From Gammaproteobacteria bacterium (lineage in GTDB: Bacteria > Pseudomonadota > Gammaproteobacteria > Enterobacterales > Alteromonadaceae), in NCBI GenBank assembly GCA_018222405.1, contig JAAFAI010000018.1, forward strand, positions 1-64,000: DNA of 64,000 bases, in the 5' to 3' direction. Below are positions 17,368 to 26,655 of this stretch, piece after piece. A model generated the notes under the pieces. The model saw only the letters and a program-made list of their open reading frames with translations. It did not search any database and had not been told where the DNA came from. A program made the position numbers and the translations under genes. Numbering within the stretch: the stretch's first letter is position 1; every line of letters begins with the position of its first letter.

Positions 17368-19788
17368 CTAAAAGGTGTAGCGTAAGCTCAATTTGGCTGT
17401 GGTACCGCTGTACAGATTATTAATAACCCGCTTTTGCTCGCTGAGATAAGAACGGTCCGGATAGTTGAGAATATTATTCAGACTGAATTTTGTGCTCAGA
17501 TGCTCGCTGAATTGCCAGCTGAAAGACTGGTTCCACGAAAGGACTTTCTCTCTGATGGTGTCCTGTTGGGCATCGGCACCCACATCATCCAGCGCTTCAC
17601 TTTGCCAGGCCAGATTAGTGGAATACTGCCACTGATTATTCTTAACCAGCAGGTTAAGCATCAGGCGATGTTCAGCTCTTTCAGGCATTGTAATGGCGCG
17701 GTCAGCCAGGTTGGCTTCTGTATCTGAGTAGGTGTAAGACGCTTTGATATCAATCAGTGCCAGCCCGGTATCGGTAAACTGCTGTGACCAGTAGGTTTGC
17801 ACACCGCGGATAAAACCGTCCTTGCCATTTTCCACCCGGGTTACGTCGTACACAATGCCGTCGAGTTCTTCTGTAACCCTGGAGTCATAGAAGAAGTCGG
17901 CGATATTATTGTAGTACACCCCGGCATAGAGTTTACCTACCTGGGTGTGAGTATATTCGAGTCCGGCAAACCAGTTAACAATGGTCGTGGCCTCAAGATC
18001 CGGTGAGCCTTCTGAAATGGTGCGGGTGGGGGGATTAATGCGGCGGTAACGCACCGTATCAAAATACTGCGGGCGCATTAACTGCTCAAAATAATTAAAT
18101 TTTAAACGGGTAGAGGCGGATAATTGATAGCGCAACTCAAGTGACGGCAGGAGGTGCTGATAGCTATTACCGCCTTCTACAAAAGCTGCATCGAAGTGGC
18201 TGAAAGTCTCTTCGATGGTAAGGCCGGCCACGTCGACGCTGGTGATCTGATCACCAAGGTTAGCAATTCCGGCTTCTGTAGGGCCACTCACTGCACCACG
18301 TGTGCTGGTTTCGGTTTTCTCGTAACGCAAACCAAGGCGCCAGAACCAGGATGCCCGCTGCTGGTAAGCATCGATGTAGGCAGAACTCACTGTTTCTTCG
18401 CTGGTATAGATATCCTGGATAGACTCTAAAAAGGATTGAGCCGGGTTAAAGTTAAACTGTTCCGGATTAGCGGCGAGATAGGGTTCGCCCAATAACAAGT
18501 CCATACCGGCAGGTACTGTGGTGCGGTCTTCCATAATCTCAACCGCCTGATTGCTTCCCAGCACCTGAGTGAGGCTAAAACGGTTTTCAGTAGCGGTATA
18601 AACTGAGCGGTAATTGTCGTTATCGCGCTCTTTACTGCGCCAGGTGATGCCACTGCCAACCCACACTGGTCGTCCGGCAAACTTAAACTGCTGGCTCCAG
18701 TCGGTAACAAATGCATAATCGGTATCTGTTGTGGTAGTCAGAGTCGGCCGGTAGTTAGCAAACCAGGACTGACTGGTATCAAATATGTCGGCATTGGTCA
18801 CTGTGGTAGCTGGCAGATAAGGGCTATCAATAGAGTAGTTAGCGGTCAGTCCCTGATCGACAAAATTCCAGGGCAGCCAGAGTCGCTCATTGACCCAACG
18901 GCTGTAGTAGATGCCAGCTTCAAACGCGCTGGTATCGGTTTCGTAATTGACGCCCAGCCGATGGCGATGAATATCCCTGGCGGTTTCCATTCTGTGAAAA
19001 TAGCGTCGAATACGCGAGTCTGACACACTGACATCGCTTAAGGTGGAACCGTCATTGCTGAGTTCGGCGCTATCAATGGTTCCTGCGCCAATCTGATATT
19101 CCAGCCGGTTACGGGTAGCGATATCGTCGTAGTTGGTCGACATGCCTTCGTAGGTAAAATAAGTGTGTTCAGAAAGCACGTAGTCAGCGCGCCACTGCAT
19201 ATTGGTGCTGGAGGTATCAAACTGGTCCTGGCTGTAGCGGGGAAAACCCAGTAATAAAGCCTGTTGTTCCGGTGCCTCAGGGGCGTCAATGGATAGCCAG
19301 CGGGCCTCATAAAAATCGACTATTCGCTCCAGGCTGTTTTTCTGGGCGTTAAACTGTAAGCGCCAGCGATCGAAACTTTTAGCCAGCTTTATGCTCCCGC
19401 CAGGCGTGTATTCGCGGGCCACGTCCTGATAACTTACATTGGCCTCAAGCTCTGCATTATGGGCGGAAGCCCTGCCTTTTGATAAACGAAACTGGCCACG
19501 AAAATCTACGCCTTCGGCGTCGGTCACCGCGCTGAAGAAGCGTCCGGGAGTGTCGTTTCCCTGATACTCAGAAGCAATGGGATTACGCTTGAGTAAGATC
19601 CGATCGCGCTCTCTGGCGCTTTGATTGGTCGCATCATCAGAGGGTCTTGCTACGGGCGAAGCCGTGGTTTGGGCAGCGGTGGTGCCGGTAACCGACAACA
19701 TAGTCAGGATGACAGAGAGTAACGATAATTTAAACGGTGTACCGACTGCCTTAAGGCCCCTATGACCTTTTCGGGTATCACTAGACAT
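17368..19788 (-). CDS. TonB-dependent-receptor-like barrel lacking a plug domain
   Basis: Outer-membrane protein of 806 residues. A signal peptide (LSLLSVILTMLSVTGTTAAQ) is followed by only about 60 residues before beta-barrel strands begin (PGRFFSAVTDAEGVDFRGQF). The barrel is of TonB-dependent-receptor type, with long loops, late motifs such as FNYFEQLMRPQYF and SYTYSDTEANL, and a terminal aromatic (TAKLSLRYTF). No TonB box or plug domain, with its usual iRG and glycine-rich signatures, can be seen. ATG 19788 was chosen because GAAGGG is 6 nt upstream; the frame is open to 19851. The substrate is unknown. No separate plug protein lies nearby. Confidence 0.8.
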   Translation of the reverse strand: MSSDTRKGHRGLKAVGTPFKLSLLSVILTMLSVTGTTAAQTTASPVARPSDDATNQSARERDRILLKRNPIASEYQGNDTPGRFFSAVTDAEGVDFRGQFRLSKGRASAHNAELEANVSYQDVAREYTPGGSIKLAKSFDRWRLQFNAQKNSLERIVDFYEARWLSIDAPEAPEQQALLLGFPRYSQDQFDTSSTNMQWRADYVLSEHTYFTYEGMSTNYDDIATRNRLEYQIGAGTIDSAELSNDGSTLSDVSVSDSRIRRYFHRMETARDIHRHRLGVNYETDTSAFEAGIYYSRWVNERLWLPWNFVDQGLTANYSIDSPYLPATTVTNADIFDTSQSWFANYRPTLTTTTDTDYAFVTDWSQQFKFAGRPVWVGSGITWRSKERDNDNYRSVYTATENRFSLTQVLGSNQAVEIMEDRTTVPAGMDLLLGEPYLAANPEQFNFNPAQSFLESIQDIYTSEETVSSAYIDAYQQRASWFWRLGLRYEKTETSTRGAVSGPTEAGIANLGDQITSVDVAGLTIEETFSHFDAAFVEGGNSYQHLLPSLELRYQLSASTRLKFNYFEQLMRPQYFDTVRYRRINPPTRTISEGSPDLEATTIVNWFAGLEYTHTQVGKLYAGVYYNNIADFFYDSRVTEELDGIVYDVTRVENGKDGFIRGVQTYWSQQFTDTGLALIDIKASYTYSDTEANLADRAITMPERAEHRLMLNLLVKNNQWQYSTNLAWQSEALDDVGADAQQDTIREKVLSWNQSFSWQFSEHLSTKFSLNNILNYPDRSYLSEQKRVINNLYSGTTAKLSLRYTF

Positions 19789-20173
19789 TAATTTCCCTTC
19801 AAAGAAGAACAACAAAAAATAACGGTCGTTTTCAGGCAATAGGTACTTCATTAGTGAGCGAATTGGGCGTGAACTATTATTGTTTACCCAGCCAATGACC
19901 AGCTCTGCTCTTGGTGGCAGCTTCTAGCTGTGGACGGACCGCATTATTATCATATTTCGCGTGCCCGGCACTGCACTGATTAGCGGCGTAAAGGTAGCTA
20001 TTTATCGGGCGAAAAACGAGCTTAATAAGATAAGCACACTGTGAATAACGTTCAGTGGAGACACACTTTGTGTAAATTATACGATTGGTTAAGAGTTTTG
20101 GACGTCCGGTGCAACATGCATATGAGTCAGTCTATAAGCTGGCCAACATCAGTTAGCCACGGAAAATTACACA
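19789..20173. other. Divergent intergenic region upstream of the barrel and NTF2-like genes
   Basis: This 385-bp stretch separates divergent start codons and should hold both promoters. A short dyad ACACA-N3-TGTGT (20061-20073) precedes an AT-rich stretch containing TTATAC near 20077. I see no confident promoter pair, riboswitch or small gene. Confidence 0.5.
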
Positions 20174-20770
20174 ATGCTATTTAGTTTTAAACCATGTTTC
20201 TGCGCACCAAAACTGGTCATTGCTCTACCTCTACTAGTAATAATGTTAAACCTGTTTTCCCCGGTCCGGGCACAGGCGGCTGTAGTGTTGGAAGAACCGC
20301 ACTTTTGTGGCCCGTATCGAAGTGAAGCTGAGACTTTGCCAGACATCGTACCGACATTATATGAAGTGGTATCTGGTACGCCAGGCGAGGAACGCAACTG
20401 GCAACTACTCCACGAACTGTTTGCGCCCAGTGCGACCATCACACCGCTGTTTCATCGCGAGGGAATGCCGGATATTTCGGTACTGACGACTAGTGAGTTT
20501 GTTGAGCTCAATAAACTACTGTTTAAGGATGTGGGGTTTTATGAAACCGAGATTCACAGTCAAACCATCCAGGTAGGACACATGGCAACGGTTATCAGTG
20601 CCTATGAATCCCGGGAAGCGCCGGATAAACCGGCTTACTCGAGAGGAATTAATACCTTCCAACTGGTAAATGACGGCCGGCGCTGGTGCGTGATCTCGGT
20701 AACCTGGGACAGTGACAAAGGCGGCCATGATATCGCCGGGAGTATTGCTGAAGTGTTTGGTAAAGAATAA
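20174..20770 (+). CDS. Small exported protein, probable NTF2/SnoaL-like fold
   Basis: Exported protein of 198 residues with a signal peptide (LVIALPLLVIMLNLFSPVRAQA). The mature part has a helical start (WQLLHELFAPSATITPLF) followed by strands that end with AYSRGINTFQLVNDGRRWCVISVTWD, a pattern typical of NTF2-like or SnoaL-like domains. Family members include small-molecule-binding proteins and enzymes with varied activities, so function cannot be assigned. The gene is divergent from the barrel gene, and its 3' side borders the repeat island. Confidence 0.65.
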   Translation: MLFSFKPCFCAPKLVIALPLLVIMLNLFSPVRAQAAVVLEEPHFCGPYRSEAETLPDIVPTLYEVVSGTPGEERNWQLLHELFAPSATITPLFHREGMPDISVLTTSEFVELNKLLFKDVGFYETEIHSQTIQVGHMATVISAYESREAPDKPAYSRGINTFQLVNDGRRWCVISVTWDSDKGGHDIAGSIAEVFGKE

Positions 20771-20807
20771 AAGAAGCGAAAGAATAATCCATAATAAAGT
20801 ACTGTGA

Positions 20808-21307
20808 TACCGGCCTCTGAGCCGGTATCTGCCAAACAGTCTGACTCAGCTCAAATAACCTTCTCAGGAGATCCCCGCTCAAGAGCATGCGGGGATGACG
20901 GAGGTATTGCATGACAAGAGGAGTCCATATACGGGATTACTGTGAAGAGTATTCCGGTCAAAAATAAGCTGTCATACCGGCCTCCGAGCCGGTATCTGCC
21001 AAACAGTCTGACTCAGCTCAAATAACCTTCTCAGGAGATCCCCGCTCAAGAGCATGCGGGGATGACGGAGGTATTGCATGACAAGAGGAGTCCATATACG
21101 GGATTACTGTGAAGAGTATTCCGGTCAAAAATAAGCTGTCATACCGGCCTCCGAGCCGGTATCTGCCAAACAGTCTGACTCAGCTCAAATAACCTTCTCA
21201 GGAGATCCCCGCTCAAGAGCATGCGGGGATGACGGAGGTATTGCATGACAAGAGGAGTCCATATACGGGATGACTGTGAAGAGTATTCCGGTCAAAATAA
21301 GCTGTCA
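20808..21307. repeat. Three tandem 167-bp repeat units
   Basis: Units start at 20808, 20975 and 21142. They are nearly identical: I count one substitution between units 1 and 2, and one substitution plus a one-base deletion in unit 3. Each carries two palindromes: TACCGGC-N6-GCCGGTA at its start, and ATCCCCGC-N10-GCGGGGAT about 55 bp further on. No open reading frame is repeated convincingly. The near identity implies recent amplification. The layout resembles clustered intergenic palindromic repeats. Confidence 0.95.
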
Positions 21308-22131
21308 AACCGGCCTTCGAGCCGGTATCTCCCGAACAGCGTTACTTGTTTAAAACTGCCTGCTTTTTATTTGGTTCTTTGTATCGCGAAATACTGGTGG
21401 CGGGCAGATCAAGTAAAAGCGTAGAGCTGTCATGGATGTCGGCTCCGGCCAGCGCGGTCAGGACGCCCGCTCTGGGCGATAGGTTTTACCTGCCCGTCAC
21501 CAGTATGCAACTTCGCGATTAAAGAACTGGCAGGAGTCCAGAGGGGAGCCACCTCCCCTCTGGGTGTAGTCGGCACCCCGACAGAATGCTGATGCGGGCA
21601 TTGATTTCAAATTCTACGGCGTTGCGTAATCGTTCGAAGAGCTTTTGAGCCTGCGATAACAAGACGGAGATCCTGGATATTTTCTGCGAAGCTTCCGGGG
21701 TGGTAGAGAGAAGTATTCCGGTCAAAAATAAGCTGTCAAACCGGCCTTCGAGCCGGTATCTCCCGAACAGCGTTACTTGTTTAAAACTGCCTGCTTTTTA
21801 TTTGGTTCTTTGTATCGCGAAATACTGGTGGCGGGCAGATCAAGTAAAAGCGTAGAGCTGTCATGGATGTCGGCTCCGGCCAGCGCGGTCAGGACGCCCG
21901 CTCTGGGCGATAGGTTTTACCTGCCCGTCACCAGTATGCAACTTCGCGATTAAAGAACTGGCAGGAGTCCAGAGGGGAGCCACCTCCCCTCTGGGTGTAG
22001 TCGGCACCCCGACAGAATGCTGATGCGGGCATTGATTTCAAATTCTACGGCGTTGCGTAATCGTTCGAAGAGCTTTTGAGCCTGCGATAACAAGACGGAG
22101 ATCCTGGATATTTTCTGCGAAGCTTCCGGGG
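21308..22131. repeat. Two copies of a 393-bp structured repeat, 431 bp apart
   Basis: Copy 1 (21308-21700) and copy 2 (21739-22131) read identical throughout, and both are preceded by the same short stretch ending in AAGCTGTCA. Each opens with a dyad like that of the 167-bp units. Inside copy 1, arms 21374-21407 and 21490-21527 can form a long interrupted stem of about 30 bp, followed by a perfect 11-bp hairpin (21538-21548 with 21553-21563) and GGGTG/CACCC. The minus strand has a short shared open frame of about 60 codons without a ribosome-binding site. This could be a non-autonomous mobile element or a structured RNA. Confidence 0.9.
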
Positions 22132-22174
22132 TATAAAACGTGAGATTGATTAGGTTAATCAGACAATTCAGGGG

Positions 22175-22282
22175 ATCCCGGATAACGCCTTTGGCGTTTC
22201 CGGGATGTAAAAACACGTTAGTGTTAAGGTCAGTAAGGAATGTTAAGGAGACCCCGGATAGCTACTGCGAAGCTTCCGGGGT
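22175..22282. repeat. Two GC-rich palindromes at the end of the repeat island
   Basis: The first hairpin (22175-22206) has 14 bp with one bulge and a TTT loop. The second (22251-22282) pairs ACCCCGGA with TCCGGGGT plus an inner AGCT/AGCT. The second arm repeats the GAAGCTTCCGGGG found at the end of both 393-bp copies, so these look like related palindromic modules. Confidence 0.75.
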
Positions 22283-22308
22283 ATAAAAACGCTTTAGCGT
22301 TTTTATAC
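22281..22308 (-). terminator. Terminator overlapping the stop of the chemoreceptor gene
   Basis: A 12-bp perfect stem (22281-22292 with 22297-22308, TTTA loop) carries five A/T pairs on each side, giving a U-rich tail on either strand. The stop codon of the chemoreceptor gene (22303-22305) lies inside one arm. Confidence 0.8.
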
Positions 22309-24327
22309 CTTAAACTGTCGGATTGAGCTTTGCAGTTCTTCGGCCAGGCGGGCGACTTCTTCGCTCGATTCTGACGTTTGCTGTGCACCCACGGTGGTTT
22401 CTTCTGCAATGCCAACAATGGTTTCCAGCTTCTCAGAGATATCCTGTGATACCAGGTTTTGCTCACGGGCTGATTGCTCAATCTGGCTGCTCACATCGTG
22501 AGCCCGTTTAACGGCCTCAGAAATGATGTCGAGAGCCTGGGTGGCCAGTTCGGTTTGTTCAACACACTTGGCAGTTTGCTGTTTACCCTGATCCATCACC
22601 GATACCGCTCTCTCTGCGCCTTCCTGCAGGACTTCGATCATGGCGTTGATTTCCTGGGTCGATTCCTGCGTGCGGCTGGCCAAGGTGCGAACTTCGTCGG
22701 CTACCACCGCAAAGCCCCGGCCTTGCTCACCGGCACGGGCTGCCTCAATGGCGGCGTTCAATGCCAGCAGGTTAGTCTGGTCTGCAATGCCGCGGATAAC
22801 ATCAAGGATGCTGCCAATGCTGGCGCTGTCCTGATGAAGCTTGTGTATGACTTGAGCGGCGTCTTCTACATCGCGAGCCAGCACTTCAATGGTGGCTTTG
22901 TTTTCCAGTGAAATATCACGAACCTTGATAGATTCCTGATCGGCATTACGAATTTCAAGCAGCGTATCTTCAGCATTTTGCGAAACCATCTGCGAAGTGG
23001 AATGCATTTCTGTTGTTGCCGTGGCTACCAGGCCAATTTGCGCTTTCTGATCCTGGATAGATTTAGTAGTCTGCGTGGTAACGGCTGAGGTTTGCTCTGA
23101 GGCCGCAGCGAGCTGTTCGGCGCGCACATTAATACCGCGGATAAGCTCTTTAAGGCTGAGGATCAGCTTATTACAGTTTTTCGCCAGCTGACCAAATTCA
23201 TCCTGGCTTGAGTCATCCAGATTATGGGTCAGATCGCCGGACGAGGCGATGTTAAGTAGGTCGTTGACCTTCTTAAGCGGAATTGTAATGGCATTGACAG
23301 TTTTATAGCCGGTAAAGAAGGCAATAATCAATGATGCCAGAACAATAACCACTACCGCCGTAGTACCAAAGCTAACGTTACTGGTTACCTGTTCTTCCAG
23401 GACTTTCACTTTAGCATTGGTCAGGTTAAGTAGTTGCTCAAGCTCATTTACCGCGTTGGCCGCCATTTCTTCTGACTTGTCAAGGGCCCTTTCGGTTTGG
23501 TTGCGCAGTTCCAAACGCGATACATGTAATTGCACCACGCCATCGCTACCGGTTACCGCATCGATAGCATCATTAACCAGTGACTCAACTTCTTCCAGTG
23601 TGCCGGACGCATCCTGACCGTTTGCTGCATTGAGCATGGCATCGAGCTGTTCACGAATGGCATCCACGGCAAATTTCACTTCGTTACCCAGGGTATCGGC
23701 GCGTACCAGCGTCTGAGTTTTCATATAGTCAGAGGTTACCGTGATAAGCGTAAGCAGGCGGGTTTCCAACTCGCCGCCCAGTTCTGAGGCGCGGCGCAGA
23801 CTAGCATTGCTTTGTACTTCACGTAAGTCACTGAAGTCGAGCAGATAGGTTGAGGCGTCGTCGGCGTTATCCTCAACGTCCATTAAGCGATCTTCAACAT
23901 CGTTACGGCGGGATAGATAACTGTTGTGGCTTGCATACAAACCGTTAACCGTAGCCAGGTATTCCTGCGAAATACCATTCACATTCTGCAAAGCGGCGCT
24001 AAGTTTTGGATCGTTCTTTACCGTTGATGCCAGTGCACTGTAAGCATTAGTAAAATTCTGACTGGCTTCTTCGAACTGTGTTTGCTTTTCTTTGACTGTT
24101 GACAGTTCATCAGACACATAGGCTTCGAAAACCAGACGGCCCATATTTAAAAATGAGGCTTTAAGCGTATTGCTGCCGATAACTGTGGGCACTGCCACGG
24201 TATTAACTTCGCCTACATCATGTTGCAGTGAACGAAGATTAACCAAAGACACTCCGCTGATGATTAGCAGCAGCACACTTATCGTGAAGAAGCCGAGAAT
24301 AACCCGTGCTTTTACCGTTAAATTCAT
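22303..24327 (-). CDS. Methyl-accepting chemotaxis protein
   Basis: Chemoreceptor of 674 residues that would signal ligand state to CheA/CheW. Order: transmembrane helix 9-31, a periplasmic all-helical sensor of about 290 residues, second transmembrane helix 321-341, HAMP domain to about 395, then the cytoplasmic coiled-coil signalling domain. The hairpin tip sequence is near 511-549 ([20 protein letters not shown] and [15 protein letters not shown]). The sensor is longer than a single four-helix module and may be a double helical bundle. ATG 24327 was chosen because GGAG is 6 nt upstream; the frame stays open to 24450. No other chemotaxis genes are nearby. Confidence 0.95.
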   Translation of the reverse strand: MNLTVKARVILGFFTISVLLLIISGVSLVNLRSLQHDVGEVNTVAVPTVIGSNTLKASFLNMGRLVFEAYVSDELSTVKEKQTQFEEASQNFTNAYSALASTVKNDPKLSAALQNVNGISQEYLATVNGLYASHNSYLSRRNDVEDRLMDVEDNADDASTYLLDFSDLREVQSNASLRRASELGGELETRLLTLITVTSDYMKTQTLVRADTLGNEVKFAVDAIREQLDAMLNAANGQDASGTLEEVESLVNDAIDAVTGSDGVVQLHVSRLELRNQTERALDKSEEMAANAVNELEQLLNLTNAKVKVLEEQVTSNVSFGTTAVVVIVLASLIIAFFTGYKTVNAITIPLKKVNDLLNIASSGDLTHNLDDSSQDEFGQLAKNCNKLILSLKELIRGINVRAEQLAAASEQTSAVTTQTTKSIQDQKAQIGLVATATTEMHSTSQMVSQNAEDTLLEIRNADQESIKVRDISLENKATIEVLARDVEDAAQVIHKLHQDSASIGSILDVIRGIADQTNLLALNAAIEAARAGEQGRGFAVVADEVRTLASRTQESTQEINAMIEVLQEGAERAVSVMDQGKQQTAKCVEQTELATQALDIISEAVKRAHDVSSQIEQSAREQNLVSQDISEKLETIVGIAEETTVGAQQTSESSEEVARLAEELQSSIRQFKV

Positions 24328-24647
24328 TGTAGCTCCCAGAGCATTATTATAGTTTTGGCGTTCCAAACAAATATGAACTGTGCCTGTTCGGAGTCTGGTG
24401 TTAACCGGTTCCTTTGGTATTGCAGCGTTGCATCCCCTCAAAGCTCGCAATAAACCGGATAATCTGTTGCAGAGGCGCTGTTTTCCCCCGCACGATTAGT
24501 TATACCAATCTTTTAAAACTGATACAAAAGTATTAGAACGTTTTCAGCGGATTTTTATATCAGCCCTCATTTCCTTATCGGACAGTTTTGCCATTAGTTA
24601 AATGATTTAATCAATGGTTGTTCATTAGTATAGTCGCTGAGATGAGG
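24328..24647. other. Intergenic region between apaH and the chemoreceptor gene
   Basis: This 320-bp gene-free stretch holds the probable sigma-28 promoter at 24575-24601 and a leader of about 240 nt before the chemoreceptor start. I see no small gene or strong hairpin in it. Confidence 0.5.
24575..24601 (-). promoter_or_regulatory. Probable sigma-28 (FliA) promoter for the chemoreceptor
   Basis: On the minus strand, TTAACTAA (24601-24594), an 11-bp spacer and TCCGATAA (24582-24575) match the flagellar sigma-28 consensus TAAAGTTT-N11-GCCGATAA at about 4 of 8 and 7 of 8 positions. Chemoreceptor genes are common targets of this sigma factor. The distance to the start codon is long, about 250 nt. 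Confidence 0.5.
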
Positions 24648-25454
24648 TTACGCAGACACCGAAATGCATTCATTGGTTTCTTTATGCCAGAGGGTCATGG
24701 TGTTGCCCCAGACGTAACCGGTATCAAGCGCTACAAACTGGTCGGAAGAAGTATTGCCTTGCAGTGCTGCCCAGTGGCCGAACAAGATGCGTTCATCAGC
24801 TTTTAATTGCTGATTGGAAATGTCAAACCAGGGGCGCAGTGAAGCAGGCGCATCCTTGGGGGCTGATTTTACCGATAAGTTAAGTGCCAGTGAGGGGCGA
24901 ACAAAGCGCATTCGGGTGGTGGCATTGATGATAAATCGTTGCCGCTGTTTACCGCTGAGTTTGTCACTCCACTTCGGCGGACCGTCGCCGTACATGTTTT
25001 CGAGCAACTGACACCACTTCACACTTTTGAGTTGTTCGGCGATTTCCTGACTGTATGTCAGTAACTGAGCTGTCGACCAGCCCGGATATAAACCGGCATG
25101 CACCATAGTGTGCTTGTCATCAAGAGCCAATGCCAACGGCCACTGCCGCAGCCAGGCGGTGAGTTCTGCTATATCCGAAGCTTTCAACAGAGGCTCAAGG
25201 TTATCACTGCGCTTGGCTTTTTTTATTCCTTGCGACACCGATAAAAAATGCAGGTCGTGATTACCCAGCACGCTGAAAAAACTGCTGCCTAATGAACGCA
25301 GATAACGCAGCGTATTCAGTGAGTCCTCGCCACGGGCAATCAAATCGCCCACGGCATACAGGCTATCGCGGCCAGGCTCAAAGGAAACGCTGTCGAGCAA
25401 ACGACGAAGCCCGGCGTAACACCCCTGAATGTCGCCAATTACATATGATGCCAT
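24648..25454 (-). CDS. apaH: Diadenosine tetraphosphatase
   Basis: Symmetrical Ap4A hydrolase of 268 residues, of the PPP metallophosphatase family. It splits Ap4A into two ADP and can also decap NpnN-capped RNA in related bacteria. Metal-binding motifs are intact: GDIQGCYAGLRRLL near the N-terminus, GDLIARGEDS and GNHDLHFL, followed by MVHAGLYPGW. It is the last gene of the lptD-surA-pdxA-rsmA-apaG-apaH block and starts 9 nt after the apaG stop. Confidence 0.97.
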   Translation of the reverse strand: MASYVIGDIQGCYAGLRRLLDSVSFEPGRDSLYAVGDLIARGEDSLNTLRYLRSLGSSFFSVLGNHDLHFLSVSQGIKKAKRSDNLEPLLKASDIAELTAWLRQWPLALALDDKHTMVHAGLYPGWSTAQLLTYSQEIAEQLKSVKWCQLLENMYGDGPPKWSDKLSGKQRQRFIINATTRMRFVRPSLALNLSVKSAPKDAPASLRPWFDISNQQLKADERILFGHWAALQGNTSSDQFVALDTGYVWGNTMTLWHKETNECISVSA

Positions 25455-25463
25455 TACTGTAAA

Positions 25464-25862
25464 CTAGTTGATGATATTGGGTAGCGCGAGGCGGAAGGGG
25501 TCTATGGGTACCCTGAAAACATCGCCATCGGCGGTTTTCATGTCGTAATAACCCTGCATAGTGCCTACTTCCGTATCAATTACGGAACCGCTGGTATATT
25601 GAAAGCTGTCACCGGGTTCAATGGTGGGTTGCTTACCAACCACACCTTCACCACTGACCTCGGTTTGTTTGCCGTTGGCATCCGTTACCAGCCAGTAGCG
25701 GTGAGTCAGTTTCACCGCGAAGCTGTTGTGATTGATCACAGTAATCTGATACGCAAAGGCATACTTATCGCTGTCTGAGGGCAAATGTTCTGGTAAATGC
25801 CGCGTTACAACTCTTACGGTTACCAGATCGGCCGGATTATGTTCGGTCTTCGGTGCTGTCAT
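25464..25862 (-). CDS. apaG: ApaG protein
   Basis: ApaG of about 132 residues, a fibronectin-III-like beta-sandwich protein. Its role is unsettled; it is classically linked to Co2+ resistance through its operon. Family signatures are clear: [49 protein letters not shown] and MQGYYDM. The start overlaps the 3' end of rsmA. ATG 25862 was preferred over GTG 25868, both being in frame. It lies directly before apaH, as in E. coli. Confidence 0.95.
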   Translation of the reverse strand: MTAPKTEHNPADLVTVRVVTRHLPEHLPSDSDKYAFAYQITVINHNSFAVKLTHRYWLVTDANGKQTEVSGEGVVGKQPTIEPGDSFQYTSGSVIDTEVGTMQGYYDMKTADGDVFRVPIDPFRLALPNIIN

Positions 25863-26655
25863 GTTCACTCACCCAATTCGCAATGGTTGCAAAATCATCG
25901 AGCGACAGTGTCTCAGCCCGTCGGGTTGGATCAAGGCCAAGCGCTTCTAACTGTGCTTCGTCAATACAGTCTTTCAGACTATTACGTATGGTCTTTCTGC
26001 GTTGATTAAACGCCATCGTGCAAACACGTTCAAGCATTTTTACATCGGTTACCGTTACCACCGGGGTTTGATGGGGGGTAAGACGAACAACGGCCGACTC
26101 CACCTTAGGTGGCGGCACAAAGGCACCTGGCGGCACATTGAGTACCGGCTGAACCTTACAGTAATACTGGGCCATGACCGACAACCGGCCGTAATTTTTA
26201 TTACCCGGGCTGGCAGCCAACCGGTTAACCACTTCCTTTTGCAGCATAAAGTGCATGTCGCCAATAATCCCGGCGTGGGAAAACAGGTGAAACATGATGG
26301 GCGTGGAAATGTTGTAAGGCAGATTACCAAATACCCGCAAAGGGGCATCCGGTTTGGCTAAATCGTTAAAGTCTACGGTCAGCGCATCCTGTTCAACAAT
26401 AGTTAGTTTACTGCCATGGAACGGATGATGACGCAGGCGTTTGGCCAGATCCCGGTCCAGCTCAATCACCGTCAGCGCATTAACCCGCTCACAAACCGGA
26501 TCCGTCAGGGCGCCCAGACCAGGGCCGATTTCAACGAGATTCTCGCCGTCCCGGGGATTAATGGCATCGACAATTTGCTCAATCACAAAGGTGTCGTTTA
26601 AGAAATTCTGGCCAAACCGCTTACGGGCGGTATGGCCTAAATGGGTTTTATTCAT
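25837..26655 (-). CDS. rsmA: 16S rRNA dimethyladenosine transferase (KsgA)
   Basis: Methyltransferase of 272 residues that dimethylates A1518 and A1519 at the 3' end of 16S rRNA, a late step in 30S assembly. Visible motifs are [11 protein letters not shown], the SAM-binding [10 protein letters not shown], and the catalytic NLPYNIS, followed by the C-terminal helical domain ([13 protein letters not shown]). It overlaps the pdxA stop by four bases (ATGA), so it is translationally coupled to pdxA, and its own end overlaps apaG. Confidence 0.97.
   Translation of the reverse strand: MNKTHLGHTARKRFGQNFLNDTFVIEQIVDAINPRDGENLVEIGPGLGALTDPVCERVNALTVIELDRDLAKRLRHHPFHGSKLTIVEQDALTVDFNDLAKPDAPLRVFGNLPYNISTPIMFHLFSHAGIIGDMHFMLQKEVVNRLAASPGNKNYGRLSVMAQYYCKVQPVLNVPPGAFVPPPKVESAVVRLTPHQTPVVTVTDVKMLERVCTMAFNQRRKTIRNSLKDCIDEAQLEALGLDPTRRAETLSLDDFATIANWVSEHDSTEDRT

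Noticed and set aside
20808..22131. Possible CRISPR array
   Set aside because: Units are 167 and 393 bp with no short spacers between constant repeats, and no cas genes are nearby.
21519..22216. Two minus-strand open frames sharing about 60 codons inside the repeat copies
   Set aside because: They lack a ribosome-binding site and typical coding composition, their start regions differ because they lie outside the shared unit, and the frame is explained by the repeat itself.
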